From Candidatus Endolissoclinum faulkneri L2 (GTDB taxonomy: Bacteria; Pseudomonadota; Alphaproteobacteria; Thalassobaculales; Thalassobaculaceae), in assembly GCF_000319385.1 (NCBI RefSeq), contig NC_019566.1:633265-697264 (forward strand): 64,000 nt of DNA, written 5' to 3'. A model generated the notes under the pieces. That model worked only from the letters and a program-made list of their open reading frames with translations. It was not told the origin of the DNA and searched no databases. Below, in pieces: positions 21,714 through 31,739 of the stretch. Made by a program: the position numbers and the translations under genes. Each line of letters starts with the position of its first letter. The first letter of the stretch is position 1.

Positions 21714-22553
21714 CTAAATTTTTGATTCTAAAGAATCAATGATCTGGCAATGCAACTCATGCCAAGATCGTTTATCAACGGTGGTAATGATTCCGCCATT
21801 AAGTTTTGTTGGACAGTAAGGTGTGCCGTCCATACATGCGGAATATCCTCCAGCTTCATGATGAATAAGCAAACCTGGTAGATGATCCCAAGGCATTTTT
21901 TTCCAGTAAATTCCATAATGCCATTGCCCAGTGGCAATTTGGATGTAGTCATAACCTGCGCAACCTTGGCTGTAATATCGATTAGACAACAAAGCGTTAG
22001 CTCTTCCACGTATACTGGAGCGTAATTGTTCTGGAATAAAGCGAAAGTTAAGCGACCCCTCCATTGTTTCAATACCAACGGCTGATGCCACCTGGAGACG
22101 CTCGCGACCTTTATTGTTTAACATCCACGCTCCTTCATTTAAGCTAGCTAAAGCTGTACGTTTCTCAATAGGTTGATGAATTGCGGAAGCGATAGTTTTG
22201 CCATGACAGATCAATGCTACCATCAAACAAAATCTATCCTTGCCCTCAACGAAATTATTCGTGCCGTCGATGGGATCAACAATCCATACAGGATTATCTC
22301 CATCGATTAACTTTATTAATGAGGGGTTATTTTCAATCAATTCCTCTCCTATTACTAAAGATCCAGGATAGAGTGATGGCAATAATTCACCCAACCTATG
22401 TTCAGCAGCTTCGTCAGCTATAGTTACTAAATCACTTGGTCCTGTTTTTTCGCGAATATCACCTTCCTTTAAGTTACCCCATCGAGGCACAATCTCTAAA
22501 TTTGATACCTCTGTTAAGATTGTAGCAAGCTGGTCAAGATCAACAGTAGTCAT
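21714..22553 (-). CDS. Inositol monophosphatase family protein
   Basis: This 279-residue protein belongs to the Mg2+-dependent inositol monophosphatase/FBPase superfamily. The metal-binding motifs are intact: VIGEEL (about residue 70), WIVDPIDGTNNFVEG (about 93-107) and the C-terminal PWDHLPGLLIHHEAGG. Family members dephosphorylate inositol phosphates, histidinol phosphate (HisN type) or 3'-phosphoadenosine nucleotides. Sequence reading alone does not decide which; a histidinol-phosphatase role would fit with hisC elsewhere in the window but is only inference. It is monocistronic with large spacers on both sides. Confidence 0.88.
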   Translation of the reverse strand: MTTVDLDQLATILTEVSNLEIVPRWGNLKEGDIREKTGPSDLVTIADEAAEHRLGELLPSLYPGSLVIGEELIENNPSLIKLIDGDNPVWIVDPIDGTNNFVEGKDRFCLMVALICHGKTIASAIHQPIEKRTALASLNEGAWMLNNKGRERLQVASAVGIETMEGSLNFRFIPEQLRSSIRGRANALLSNRYYSQGCAGYDYIQIATGQWHYGIYWKKMPWDHLPGLLIHHEAGGYSACMDGTPYCPTKLNGGIITTVDKRSWHELHCQIIDSLESKI

Positions 22554-24748
22554 TTGATTAAGTGGCTCCGTGGAAAATAATCTTCTGGATATAAACTCGC
22601 GCTGTGCTGTTATTAGATACGACTAGCATATGGTTATACCTAATAGTTATAGTAGAGTATATGCAAAATTAGCAGTTTATTAAAATTAAATATAGTTATT
22701 AACTGAATAGTTAAGTTTTTATGTTATTTAACTGGCAAAATCAACTAAAAATATTCCACAGTATTTTATACTAAATTACATTTAATAAAGTTAGTGTGAA
22801 TCATATCATTAGCGATTAACTAGATAATACTAGTTATTTTTTTAAAATTAATAAAGTGTTTATTTCTGTATCTTTTAACAATTCTTCTTTGAAGAACTTC
22901 TGCTGTGAATTGAGAATTTAATGTTTTTAGTTTAAAAATTTATATCAATATACTTGAAGTATTCAAGATAATTAGCTAGTATTAAAATTAATTATTGAAT
23001 TAAACCAATATAATATTTAGTCGATTAATTTATAACACTAACGTAATTACATAATTAGATCCTAATATTATTATACTTGGTAAGATCAATTTTAGCATTA
23101 GATTATTTTTTTTAGATAATTCAATTCGATTGAATGCCAAATTAGTGTGTGTTTTTGCTTTCTTAAAATTTGATTTATCTTGACGATAAAGCTTAAAGTT
23201 CAATTTTAAGGTATTATCTAATCCACATTTCCAAATAGTGAATGGCAGCTTAAATGCTTTGATTATAAACTTTAACGAATAACACTATTTCATAGCAAAA
23301 TAGTTTTTTGTTTGTTTCTTTATAATGCTGGCAATCCAGCTAAGGCTACTGTTTATTGTACCTAACAAAAATATGTTAGGTAGTCCGCTAACAAAAATTG
23401 ATATTGATAAATAAGCTAATCGCTTAACATCACCAGATTTCCAATCTGGTAGAATTTTCTTCTTTCGAGAGAAAGATTGATTAAAGAAAGCGCTTACTTT
23501 AGCAAAAGTAGTTCTACTGCTTTGGTAATAATAGTTCGCTATCGGCTAAAAACTGACTACTAAGCAAAAGACATAATGTTAGCTTTAATATTAAGCTTAT
23601 TTTAACTAACAACCACCAAATGCAATTTGAGATCAATAACCAAAATTTACATTATACTAATCCAAACATGATGCATATTCAACTTTCTGGCGAGTTGACT
23701 TGCTACAAATGGTATTATTTAAGTTATGATCATATGGTGTATTGTGAATTATGATTTTTATGTGTACTAAATTTCTTTTAATTAAATTTAATCGATTATT
23801 AATATCATTACTTTCGTAAATGGATATTAATAATCGATTATCATTACTAAATGGGATATATGGAAATGTACATGATTCTCTGAAATAAGTGATAATGCCG
23901 AAAAAGCTGTAGGTTTTACTGGTGAGCAATACAAATTCCTGAAAAATTTAAGTAGCTAATTAGAAAGTTTATTATAAAATTCTTTTGTTTTAGAAACTTT
24001 GCTACGTCAGTAGCTCGATGCAATGCTATTTATTTCAATGGTCGTTTGACAATTAAATACTGTATCTTTTCATGTATGAAAGTTATTTCGCCATTACATT
24101 TTGGCAAGAACAAGCCATAAAGGCTTAGAAGGATTGTAAAAAAGTGCTAATCATATACGCACCATATGTCGCTAAGCTGAATAATTAATTTAAGGTATTT
24201 ATAAAAATTCTATATTTCCCATTATCCAAGCTTAGAATTCAATATGTATTTTAGCTAATCCCAATATTTAACATGCATGATTGTGTATTAAATTATTACA
24301 TGATGAAATGGATGTTTATCATACTTAAAAGCTTTATCTCCGATAAACCAGCTAATGAATTCTAAAGTTAAATTGTTCTTTGTCAAACAAAACAGCTACA
24401 GTAACTCAACTATGTCCTAATCTGTAAACAAGCTTAACTATGAAGAAAAAAGCTTGATAGAAATTTCACTTAATTTCTTTTAAATCTACCTAATACAATC
24501 TCTTGTCAAGCAGATAACTCACAACAGCCAGAGCAACATACAAATTTTGTTTGATTCACCTGAAAAGGTATTATAGTTATTGCAAATCAAAGCTTTGAGA
24601 TTAAGTTTTAGGTGTTTTGTAAACCATTGTAATAGCTATGCTGCTTTCAAATTTTTAATGAATGAATGCAAGTTAGGCTGAGAGTTGGCAGGCCTGATTA
24701 CAAGAACACCTGCTGTGAATAAACCTTCCCAGCGCACTGCTTTCACTT
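22554..24748. other. 2.2-kb spacer between the IMPase-family gene and the transaminase gene
   Basis: No intact gene recognised. Structured spots: TAACTAG/CTAGTTA followed by a T run (about 22817-22845), ACCTAACA/TGTTAGGT (about 23360-23375), ACCAGATT/AATCTGGT (23432-23450) and an 18-bp-stem hairpin at 23789-23840. A 36-codon minus-strand frame directly after the transaminase gene (24636-24746, GTG start, no Shine-Dalgarno) has no recognisable relative. Confidence 0.55.
23789..23840. repeat. Hairpin, 18-bp perfect stem
   Basis: TAATCGATTATTAATATC (23789-23806) and its exact complement (23823-23840) flank a 16-base loop. It is about 0.9 kb from the nearest gene. A 90-codon frame overlapping it (23657-23929) looks like chance. 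Confidence 0.7.
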
Positions 24749-25612
24749 TTAGCAGGTAGCTCCCTCATTGTTGGCATATTCTATATAGCCATTTCTCAAA
24801 CTAAGAGATAAAGCGCCAGCCTTACCGTTACCGATCAAAACATCATCAATTTGGGTCACCGGAGTAACGAAAGTAGTAGCAGAAGATATAAATGCTTCTC
24901 GTGCTGCCTTAGCCTCTTGTACGGAGAAAGACTGTTCTTTATACTGAACGCCCAAGCGATCAGCTAGCTTTAAGATTGATACTCTAGTAACGCCGTTTAA
25001 AATATCATGATCGGCTGTTCTAGTTATTAGAACACCATTCTGAGTAACTATCCAAGCATTACTTGACGTTCCTTCAGTAATTTTACCGTTATCGTCGACT
25101 TGCCAAGCCTCGAAAGCACCTTTTTCTATAGCTTTTTGTTTACCTATAATATTAGCCAGCAGCGATAATGACTTAATATCACGACGTTTCCAACGAATAT
25201 CTTTAATGGTTATCACTTTGATACCATCCTCTATAGTTTTTCGACTGGGCATAGTAATGGATTTAGCAGTCAGTATAATGCTTGGCTGGGATTTATTGGG
25301 GAATTGATGCTCGCGCTTGGCAATACCTCGAGTTACTTGTAAATAAATCAGGCCATATTTAATTTTGTTCAGGCGTACTATTTCGCGTATTATAGAGCGA
25401 AGAGCAGCACGACTAACAGGTTTTCTTATCTGTAACTCCTTTAGCGAACGGTCTAGTCGGTCCAGATGAATAAGCTCATCGATCATCATACCATTATACA
25501 TGACAATAACTTCATAGACGCCATCAGCAAATTGATAACCACGATCGTCGATGTGAACCGTAGCATAAGAATGCTGCAAGAAACGACCATTTACATATGC
25601 AATTCGTGCCAT
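24749..25612 (-). CDS. dat: D-amino-acid transaminase
   Basis: A class IV (branched-chain/D-amino-acid family) PLP aminotransferase of 287 residues. Members of this subgroup interconvert D-alanine and D-glutamate with their keto acids for peptidoglycan. Evidence: N-terminal YVNGRFLQHSYATVHIDDRGYQFADGVYEV (read as two adjacent motifs, GRFL and DRGYQFADGVYEV), the PLP lysine in DIKSLSLLANI, and ITEGTSSNAWIV in the phosphate-binding region. The specificity call rests on overall resemblance to alphaproteobacterial Dat; a branched-chain transaminase is a less likely alternative. The frame opens at 25651, but ATG 25612 (MARIAYVNG) gives the family N terminus. The gene stands alone. Confidence 0.87.
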   Translation of the reverse strand: MARIAYVNGRFLQHSYATVHIDDRGYQFADGVYEVIVMYNGMMIDELIHLDRLDRSLKELQIRKPVSRAALRSIIREIVRLNKIKYGLIYLQVTRGIAKREHQFPNKSQPSIILTAKSITMPSRKTIEDGIKVITIKDIRWKRRDIKSLSLLANIIGKQKAIEKGAFEAWQVDDNGKITEGTSSNAWIVTQNGVLITRTADHDILNGVTRVSILKLADRLGVQYKEQSFSVQEAKAAREAFISSATTFVTPVTQIDDVLIGNGKAGALSLSLRNGYIEYANNEGATC

Positions 25613-26487
25613 AATAAATCTATAATCTAATAGAAAAACATAAAAAATCATGCATACACTGCGAATTGTATTTAGTATAATAGCAATTTACAGGAAAAGA
25701 GTAAAGTCTTAATAGTAAGTTTTGCAAAATTTTTGCTTAATTTCCTAAGCGAAATAATCAGGCATTACTAATATTAATAACTTAAATTGCTTAATATGTA
25801 AATATTTTATTTGCGATTAGGCAAAGTATGCTGTTATCATACCTGAATTACAAATAAATTGCAAGATAATAAAAGTTTTGCTAACATTGTAAAAGCATAT
25901 TACTGAATTTGCTTTTACAATATTGTTTCTTTAATTTCATAAAGAACAAAAAATTATTGTAATCTTATGCTGATAAAAATTTTTTAGATAACGAATATTC
26001 ATATGTTATGCTAATTTAATATTTATTAAGCAAACTAAAATGATAGTTTTTATTGTTAGTGGTTGTTTTTTTTAGATCTAATTATCGGTAAATTTACTTT
26101 CTAATATCTTAGGGACTAGTTTGCTTTAACATTATTTGTTTGATTTTGTAATTTTATTATTTAGTATTTATCTTTAGTGATCTTAGTATAGCAATTGCTT
26201 ATAATCTAAAATCTTGTTTGCTTTTTGTATTGCAACGCAAGGCTTTTAAGATATCTTGAAAATGTAGAGGCTTTCCTATATTTGTTCGGATTATGAGGTT
26301 GGTAGTGAAATAATTATGAAGCTGCTAACACGTTAAATATGGGTTTTTAATAACAAATGGCCCGTGCATTCAGCAAAAGTCTTCTTAAGTTTTTATATAT
26401 TCTGAAAAAATCAATTGCTGTCGAGGCTTAGTCACTAGAATTTAAGCTGGCACTTATCAAGTTTATCTATATCTTACGAGTTCATCT
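25613..26487. other. Divergent spacer dat / pdhA
   Basis: Must contain promoters for the transaminase gene and the pdh operon, but no convincing promoter stands out. An 11-bp-stem hairpin lies at 25887-25920. In relatives an ftsB-like gene often precedes pdhA; around 26314-26346 there is a frame fragment EAANTLNMGF that faintly recalls its end, which I do not regard as established. Confidence 0.5.
25887..25920. repeat. Hairpin, 11-bp perfect stem
   Basis: TTGTAAAAGCA and TGCTTTTACAA flank a 12-base loop; TATTGTTTCTTT follows on the plus strand, giving a terminator-like look with no gene upstream on that strand. Confidence 0.5.
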
Positions 26488-27444
26488 ATGCCTTCTAACG
26501 AAGAATTAATTGTTTTTTATCGTAACATGTTAGTAATTCGACGATTTGAGGAAAAGGCTAGTCAACTCTATGGCATGGGCCTCATTGGAGGCTTTTGTCA
26601 TTTGTATATCGGCCAGGAAGCGGTAGTTGTAGGTATGCAAGCGTCAATTGAAGATGGCGATACTATTGTGACTTCCTATCGTGATCATGGTCACATGCTA
26701 GCCTCTGGAATGGAGGCGAGGGGTGTTATGGCTGAATTAACCGGTCGTATCGGTGGCTACTCTAAAGGTAAGGGTGGCTCAATGCATATGTTTAGTCGTG
26801 AGAAAAATTTCTTTGGTGGTCATGGAATTGTTGGCGCTCAAGTGCCAATCGGCACTGGCCTTGGCTTTAACCACCGTTATAGAAAAACCAATCGAGTTTC
26901 ACTTACTTATCTTGGGGACGGAGCAGTAAATCAGGGTCAAGTTTATGAGAGCTTTAACATGGCAGCGCTTTGGAAGTTACCGGTTATATTTATTATCGAA
27001 AACAATGAATATGCCATGGGTACATCACAGCAGCGCTCTACTGCTGGTTTATCTATGGCGCAGCGTGGATATCCTTACGGCATTCCCGGTGAAGAGGTTG
27101 ATGGTATGGATGTTTTGGCGGTTAAAGCAGCTGGCGATACATCAGTCAAACATTGTCGGGATGGTCATGGTCCTTGCATCCTAGAAATGAAAACATACCG
27201 TTATCGCGGTCACTCTATGTCTGATCCAGCTAAGTATCGCACCAAGGATGAGGTCAATAATGTGCGTCAAAATCGTGACCCAATTGATTATATTCGCCGA
27301 CTACTGTTGAAGCAGGGTGTATGCGAAGGTACCCTAAAAAACATTGACCGTGAGGTAAAAGATCTGATTGCCGAGGCTGCCGAATTCTCTCAACAAAGCC
27401 CTAGTCCTAATATCGATGAGTTGTGGACTGACGTGGTGATCTAG
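26488..27444 (+). CDS. pdhA: Pyruvate dehydrogenase E1 component, alpha subunit
   Basis: E1-alpha binds thiamine diphosphate and, with E1-beta, decarboxylates pyruvate and reductively acetylates the E2 lipoyl group. The 318-residue product has the hallmark thiamine-diphosphate motif GDGAVNQGQVYESFNMA...ENN (about residues 147-175), the phosphorylation-loop-like stretch RYRGHSMSDPAKYRTKDEV, and the GGSMHMFS and GGHGIVGAQVP segments of the family. It is the alpha2beta2-type E1, not the single-chain AceE. It opens the plus-strand series pdhA-pdhB-pdhC-lpd-lipA-ratA. An unusual 528-base gap separates it from pdhB; the gap holds the ruins of pdhB's lipoyl domain. Confidence 0.98.
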   Translation: MPSNEELIVFYRNMLVIRRFEEKASQLYGMGLIGGFCHLYIGQEAVVVGMQASIEDGDTIVTSYRDHGHMLASGMEARGVMAELTGRIGGYSKGKGGSMHMFSREKNFFGGHGIVGAQVPIGTGLGFNHRYRKTNRVSLTYLGDGAVNQGQVYESFNMAALWKLPVIFIIENNEYAMGTSQQRSTAGLSMAQRGYPYGIPGEEVDGMDVLAVKAAGDTSVKHCRDGHGPCILEMKTYRYRGHSMSDPAKYRTKDEVNNVRQNRDPIDYIRRLLLKQGVCEGTLKNIDREVKDLIAEAAEFSQQSPSPNIDELWTDVVI

Positions 27445-27596
27445 GGTAAGGTGAGCTTGCTATATCAAGGTAAAGCGAATAAAAATTTAATAAAATACTG
27501 TAATTTGAGTATATTTAATTCTACACATACTATAACATAATTAATTTGGTTTTTTAAGTTTAATCACTGTTAATGAGGGAGAAGACTCCAAAAAAA

Positions 27597-27735
27597 ATGC
27601 CTACATCCCGTTTTCTACTTGCGTCGTGTCTGACTATGGATTTGATTGCAATCTAGCAAATGTAGATAATTAAAGTATTGTGATACAGGCTCTGTAAGAA
27701 GTGTTCTCGCGGAAGAGGGGTAATCAATCTGCTAG
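27597..27735 (+). pseudogene. Decayed N-terminal lipoyl domain of pdhB
   Basis: An ATG at 27597, with GGGAGAAG just upstream, opens MPTSRFLLASCLTMD, which aligns without gaps to the lipoyl-domain start MPIQVLMPALSPTME (conserved MP, A, TM and acidic residue). It hits TAG after 20 codons. Further on, 27702-27729 reads VLAEEG-stop-SI, matching the domain end VLAEEGESI with GAA changed to TAA. Between them TAAAGTATTGTGATACAGGC resembles the GKILV-x-EGS segment, out of frame. The interior is shortened, and the lipoyl-lysine region DKA is gone. Many alphaproteobacterial E1-beta proteins (for example Zymomonas and Sinorhizobium) carry such a domain; here it has been lost and translation now begins downstream. 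Confidence 0.75.
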
Positions 27736-27930
27736 TAAAAGCAAAAAAAATGATCATAATTGTATATAGTTGATGAGGTTGTTTTTTTTTGAATTAAGCA
27801 GAGACTTTTGGGTGAATGCATTATCACTTATGTCTTAAAGAATAAGGAAGCTATCAAACTATAAGCTTACTGAAAGAGGTCAAATAGCAAGTTATGTATT
27901 TAGAATCACTAAAGCTACGGCTTATACTTC

Positions 27931-27960
27931 CTTACCTAGTATTGGCTTACCTAGTATTGG
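27931..27960. repeat. Tandem 15-bp duplication before pdhB
   Basis: Two exact head-to-tail copies of CTTACCTAGTATTGG end 12 bases before the GTG start of pdhB. It looks like a recent slippage duplication in the new 5' leader of pdhB. Confidence 0.85.
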
Positions 27961-27972
27961 GGGTTACCTTTT

Positions 27973-28989
27973 GTGACTGATTCTCAGCTTCCGGGCAAAG
28001 AAAAATTTTTTAAGGAGACTGTGCGCGAAGCTTTGCGTGATGCAATGGCTGAAGAAATGCGCAATGATAACGAGGTTTTTCTTCTTGGTGAAGAAGTTGC
28101 TGAGTATCAGGGAGCTTATAAGGTTACACAGGGATTGCTTGATGAATTTGGAGATGAACGAGTCATCGATACCCCGATTACAGAACATGGTTTTACTGGA
28201 CTCGCCATCGGTGCTGCTTTTGGCAATTTGAAGCCTATTGTAGAATTTATGACTTTTAATTTTGCTATGCAAGCAATTGACCAGATAATTAATTCTGCTG
28301 CTAAGACTCTTTATATGTCCGGAGGACAAATTAGCTGTTCAATTGTATTTCGTGGTCCAAATGGAGTTGCTTCTCGTGTCGCTGCTCAGCACTCTCAGTG
28401 TTATGCAAGTTGGTATGCTCATTGTCCAGGTCTAAAGGTTATCTCTCCTTGGTCTGCAGCAGATGCCAAAGGTTTATTGAAGGCTGCAATTCGCGATCCT
28501 AACCCTGTTATTTTCCTTGAAAATGAAGTAATGTATGGCCAGTCTTTTGACGTGCCAATAGATCCAGATTTTGTTTTGCCAATTGGCAAAGCAGGTATTG
28601 AACGGGTTGGCAAAGATATTACCATCACGGCCTTTTCTATTATGGTGGGTAAAGCTCTTGAGGCAGCTGAAAAGTTAGCAAAGGATGGGGTTGATGCTGA
28701 AGTTATCAATTTGCGCACTATTCGCCCACTCGATATACAAACTATAGTGACTTCTGTGCAAAAAACAAATCGTTTGGTTACAGTAGAAGAAGGCTGGGCT
28801 TATTACGGTGTCGGTTCGGAAATTGCAGCTCAGGTTATGGAGTTTGCTTTTGACTATCTAGATGCACCTGTGGGTCGCGTTGCTGGTGCTGATGTACCAA
28901 TGCCATATGCCGCCAATCTAGAAAAACTTGCAGTGCCCCAGGTTGAGAATATTGTTACTGCAGTTAAGAACGCCTGCTATCGTACATAA
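27973..28989 (+). CDS. pdhB: Pyruvate dehydrogenase E1 component, beta subunit
   Basis: E1-beta completes the thiamine-dependent E1 active site with PdhA. The 338-residue product begins with a short linker and then the catalytic core [14 protein letters not shown], followed by [37 protein letters not shown], the transketolase-like pyrimidine-binding part ([18 protein letters not shown]) and the C-terminal domain with [10 protein letters not shown] and [14 protein letters not shown]. It lacks the N-terminal lipoyl domain of many alphaproteobacterial E1-beta proteins, whose remnant lies just upstream. GTG 27973 is the first start; GTG 28021, right behind AAGGAG, is an alternative but with only 3 bases of spacing. 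It is followed by pdhC after 16 bases. Confidence 0.96.
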   Translation: MTDSQLPGKEKFFKETVREALRDAMAEEMRNDNEVFLLGEEVAEYQGAYKVTQGLLDEFGDERVIDTPITEHGFTGLAIGAAFGNLKPIVEFMTFNFAMQAIDQIINSAAKTLYMSGGQISCSIVFRGPNGVASRVAAQHSQCYASWYAHCPGLKVISPWSAADAKGLLKAAIRDPNPVIFLENEVMYGQSFDVPIDPDFVLPIGKAGIERVGKDITITAFSIMVGKALEAAEKLAKDGVDAEVINLRTIRPLDIQTIVTSVQKTNRLVTVEEGWAYYGVGSEIAAQVMEFAFDYLDAPVGRVAGADVPMPYAANLEKLAVPQVENIVTAVKNACYRT

Positions 28990-29005
28990 CGGAAAAAATC
29001 AAGCG

Positions 29006-30268
29006 ATGCCTATACCAATTACAATGCCAGCCCTTTCTCCGACCATGACCGAGGGCAATCTCGCTAAATGGATGGTAAAGGAAGGTGATACTGTATCTGC
29101 AGGTGAAGTGATAGTTGAGATTGAAACTGATAAGGCTACTATGGAAGTGGAGGCAGTTGATGATGGTATATTAGGCAAGATCGTAGTCGATAGTGGTACT
29201 AGTGGAGTTGCTGTTAATGCGGTCATTGCCTATCTTTTGGAGGAAGGAGAGAGTATAGCAAATATTCCTACTGAAAAGCAATTGTCGCCTATATTGGACG
29301 ATGAAAAGGATTTTAAAGAACACTTACTTTTATCCAATGCTTGTAGTACTGCACAAGATGCTTTTAATCCGATCACTAACAATGACAAACGGGTCTTTGC
29401 TAGCCCACTTGCTAGGCGTTTAGCTAAACAGACTGAAGTTAACCTGAGTAACATCATCGGTACTGGCCCAAAAGGGCGGATTGTCAAAAATGATGTGGAA
29501 AATGTGATAGCTATATTGCCACCTAAGGATATTTTATGTGAGTCATCTACAAAGCAGTCATCTTCGTTTATTCAACCTAATGTTCCAGATTACAATGAGA
29601 TTACGAATACTACTATGCGTAAGGTTATTGCCAAACGCTTAGTAGAATCCAAGCGCTGCGCTCCGCATTTTTATCTAACTATCGATTGTGAAATCGACGA
29701 ACTTCTTAGGGTGCGCAAGGAATTAAATGCTAAGTCAAATGATTATAAAATATCATTAAATGATCTATTAATTCGAGCTGTTGCCATTGCTTTAAGACAT
29801 ACTCCAAATGCTAATTCTGTCTGGACTGACGACGCTATTCGAGTTTATCGCCAAATCGATATTGCTGTTGCAGTAGCTATAAAAGGTGGTCTGATTACGC
29901 CAGTGATTCGTGACGTAGGTTCGAAGGGGTTAGTTGAGATATCATCCTTGATGAAAGACTTAATCACCCGTGCTCGTGACAATAAGTTGTTGCCGGAAGA
30001 GTATCAAGGCGGAACATTTTCTATTTCTAATCTAGGTATGTTTGGTATAAAAGATTTTGCTGCAGTCATTAATCCGCCTCAGGCTGCGATAATGGCTGTT
30101 GGTACCGCCGAGGAGCGTCCAGTAGTTAAAGATGGTAAGCTTGGTATTGCTACAGTTATGAGTTGTACTTTGTCTGCTGATCATCGTGTTATAGATGGTG
30201 CAGTTGCTGCAGATTTTCTAAATACCTTTAGGAGGTTAATCGAAAATCCTCTTACTATGCTTCTGTGA
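29006..30268 (+). CDS. pdhC: Dihydrolipoyllysine acetyltransferase, PDH E2
   Basis: E2 forms the core of the pyruvate dehydrogenase complex and passes the acetyl group from lipoyl-lysine to CoA. The 420-residue product has one lipoyl domain with the modified lysine in EIETDKATMEVEA (Lys43), an E1/E3-binding domain (about 130-165: ASPLARRLAKQTEVNLSNI..GTGPKGRIVKNDV), and the catalytic domain ending DHRVIDGAVAADFL. The frame is open back to 28928 inside pdhB, but ATG 29006 gives MPIPITMPALSPTM, the proper domain start, and lies 16 bases after pdhB. With the E1-beta lipoyl domain lost, this is the only lipoyl domain visible in the complex. The gene ends in TGA. Confidence 0.97.
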   Translation: MPIPITMPALSPTMTEGNLAKWMVKEGDTVSAGEVIVEIETDKATMEVEAVDDGILGKIVVDSGTSGVAVNAVIAYLLEEGESIANIPTEKQLSPILDDEKDFKEHLLLSNACSTAQDAFNPITNNDKRVFASPLARRLAKQTEVNLSNIIGTGPKGRIVKNDVENVIAILPPKDILCESSTKQSSSFIQPNVPDYNEITNTTMRKVIAKRLVESKRCAPHFYLTIDCEIDELLRVRKELNAKSNDYKISLNDLLIRAVAIALRHTPNANSVWTDDAIRVYRQIDIAVAVAIKGGLITPVIRDVGSKGLVEISSLMKDLITRARDNKLLPEEYQGGTFSISNLGMFGIKDFAAVINPPQAAIMAVGTAEERPVVKDGKLGIATVMSCTLSADHRVIDGAVAADFLNTFRRLIENPLTMLL

Positions 30269-30280
30269 GGGAGGATGTGT

Positions 30281-31693
30281 ATGCCTAATGATCAATTTGA
30301 TCTTATCGTGATTGGCGGCGGGCCAGGTGGTTACGTTGCTGCGATACGTGCTGCTCAGCTAGGTATGAGGACAGCGTTGGTTGAGCGGGAGCATCTTGGC
30401 GGTATTTGTTTGAACTGGGGATGTATTCCGACCAAGTCGCTGCTACGTTGCTCAGAGATCGCACACATTTTACATAACTTAGATCTTTATTGTTTTACTG
30501 CTAAAGATATATCTTTCGATCTTAAGGGAATAGTCACACGTTCGCGTGATATTGCTAAGCAGCTTTCTACGGGTATTACCCATTTACTAAATAAGAATAA
30601 TATTACTGTAATTGATGGCCATGGTAAACTGGCAGGCATTTCCCAGAACTTACGTAAGATTTCGGTAAGCAAAAATGGCAAGTTAGTCAAAGATTACTGT
30701 GCTAAGCATGTCATTTTGGCTACTGGCGCGCGTGCAAACACATTGCCAGGTGTTACACCAAACGGTAAAAATATCCTGACCTATAAAGAAGCTATGTCGC
30801 CTGATACTATGCCAAAGAAGCTGTTAATTATTGGCTCAGGTGCTATCGGCATGGAATTTGCTAGCTTTTATAACGATATGGGTGTAGAAGTTACAGTCAT
30901 CGAAAGCATAGATCGTATCCTACATGCCGAAGATACAGAGATATCTGCTTTTGCTATGCAACAATTTATTAAACAAGGAATCAAGATATATACTTCAGTG
31001 AATTTACATCAATTGATGGTTAGCGGAAGCGGCTATAATGCTGAAATTGAATTAAGCGGTAACAAGAAAATTTTAGAAGTTGATCGCGTTCTTCTGGCAG
31101 TTGGTATAATAGGTAACGTGGAAAATATAGGCTTGGAAAGCACCAAGGTAAAAGTAGAGAAAAGTCATGTAGTTACTAACGAATGGCTGGATACAGGGGA
31201 ACCTGGGGTCTATGCAATTGGTGATTTAGTCGGCCCACCTTGGCTTGCCCATAAGGCAAGTCATGAGGCAGTGCTTTGCGTGGAAAAAATCGCTGGCTTG
31301 GGTGGTTTGTGTCCTATTAATACTAGAATGATCCCTAACTGTACCTACACTCGACCACAGATAGCTAGTATTGGTTTGACTGAAGCAGAAGCTAAGGAAA
31401 CAAGAAGCAAGCTTAATATTGGCCGTTTTCCTTGCGTCGGTAATGGTAAAGCTATAATATTGGGTCAGCAAGAAGGTATAGTAAAGACTATATTTAGTGC
31501 CAAGACCGGTGAATTATTGGGAGCGCACATGATTGGTGCCGAGGTAACTGAACTAATTCATAGCTATGGAGTTGCGATGAATTTGGAGACTACTGAGGCA
31601 GAGTTAATGCATACTATCTTTCCACATCCTACTCTTAGCGAAATGATACACGAGTCTGTTCTTCATGCATATGGCCGAGCTATTCATTTTTAA
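30281..31693 (+). CDS. lpd: Dihydrolipoyl dehydrogenase (E3)
   Basis: E3 reoxidises dihydrolipoyl groups with FAD and NAD+ in the cytoplasm. The 470-residue protein has the FAD-binding [20 protein letters not shown], the redox disulfide [17 protein letters not shown], the NAD-binding [15 protein letters not shown], the second FAD motif [18 protein letters not shown] and the C-terminal active-site FPHPTLSE. Two ATGs occur, at 30275 and 30281; GAGGGAGG ends 6 bases before the second, which I chose. pdhC ends 12 bases upstream, so the genes are one operon. It probably also serves the 2-oxoglutarate dehydrogenase complex unless another E3 exists elsewhere. Confidence 0.97.
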   Translation: MPNDQFDLIVIGGGPGGYVAAIRAAQLGMRTALVEREHLGGICLNWGCIPTKSLLRCSEIAHILHNLDLYCFTAKDISFDLKGIVTRSRDIAKQLSTGITHLLNKNNITVIDGHGKLAGISQNLRKISVSKNGKLVKDYCAKHVILATGARANTLPGVTPNGKNILTYKEAMSPDTMPKKLLIIGSGAIGMEFASFYNDMGVEVTVIESIDRILHAEDTEISAFAMQQFIKQGIKIYTSVNLHQLMVSGSGYNAEIELSGNKKILEVDRVLLAVGIIGNVENIGLESTKVKVEKSHVVTNEWLDTGEPGVYAIGDLVGPPWLAHKASHEAVLCVEKIAGLGGLCPINTRMIPNCTYTRPQIASIGLTEAEAKETRSKLNIGRFPCVGNGKAIILGQQEGIVKTIFSAKTGELLGAHMIGAEVTELIHSYGVAMNLETTEAELMHTIFPHPTLSEMIHESVLHAYGRAIHF

Positions 31694-31739
31694 AATTTTT
31701 ATTTTTAAACATAGAGTTAACGGAATAAAGGGTCAAGAA

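Larger units (their letters stand above)
27445..27972. other. Gap between pdhA and pdhB
   Basis: In intact relatives these genes are nearly contiguous. The gap contains the degenerate lipoyl-domain remnant (27597-27735) and, at its right end, two tandem 15-base copies of CTTACCTAGTATTGG (27931-27960) just ahead of the present pdhB start. Confidence 0.75.

Noticed and set aside
23160..23560. Series of small hairpins that might be a structured RNA
   Set aside because: No conserved signature of tmRNA, RNase P RNA or 6S RNA could be found, and no promoter is evident.
23657..23929. 90-codon minus-strand frame
   Set aside because: It spans an 18-bp-stem hairpin and has low-complexity I/N/Y-rich composition; no recognised motif.
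27973..28020. Reading pdhB as a pseudogene because of its lost 5' part
   Set aside because: All catalytic-domain motifs are intact and uninterrupted to the stop codon, and lipoyl-free E1-beta subunits are functional in many bacteria.
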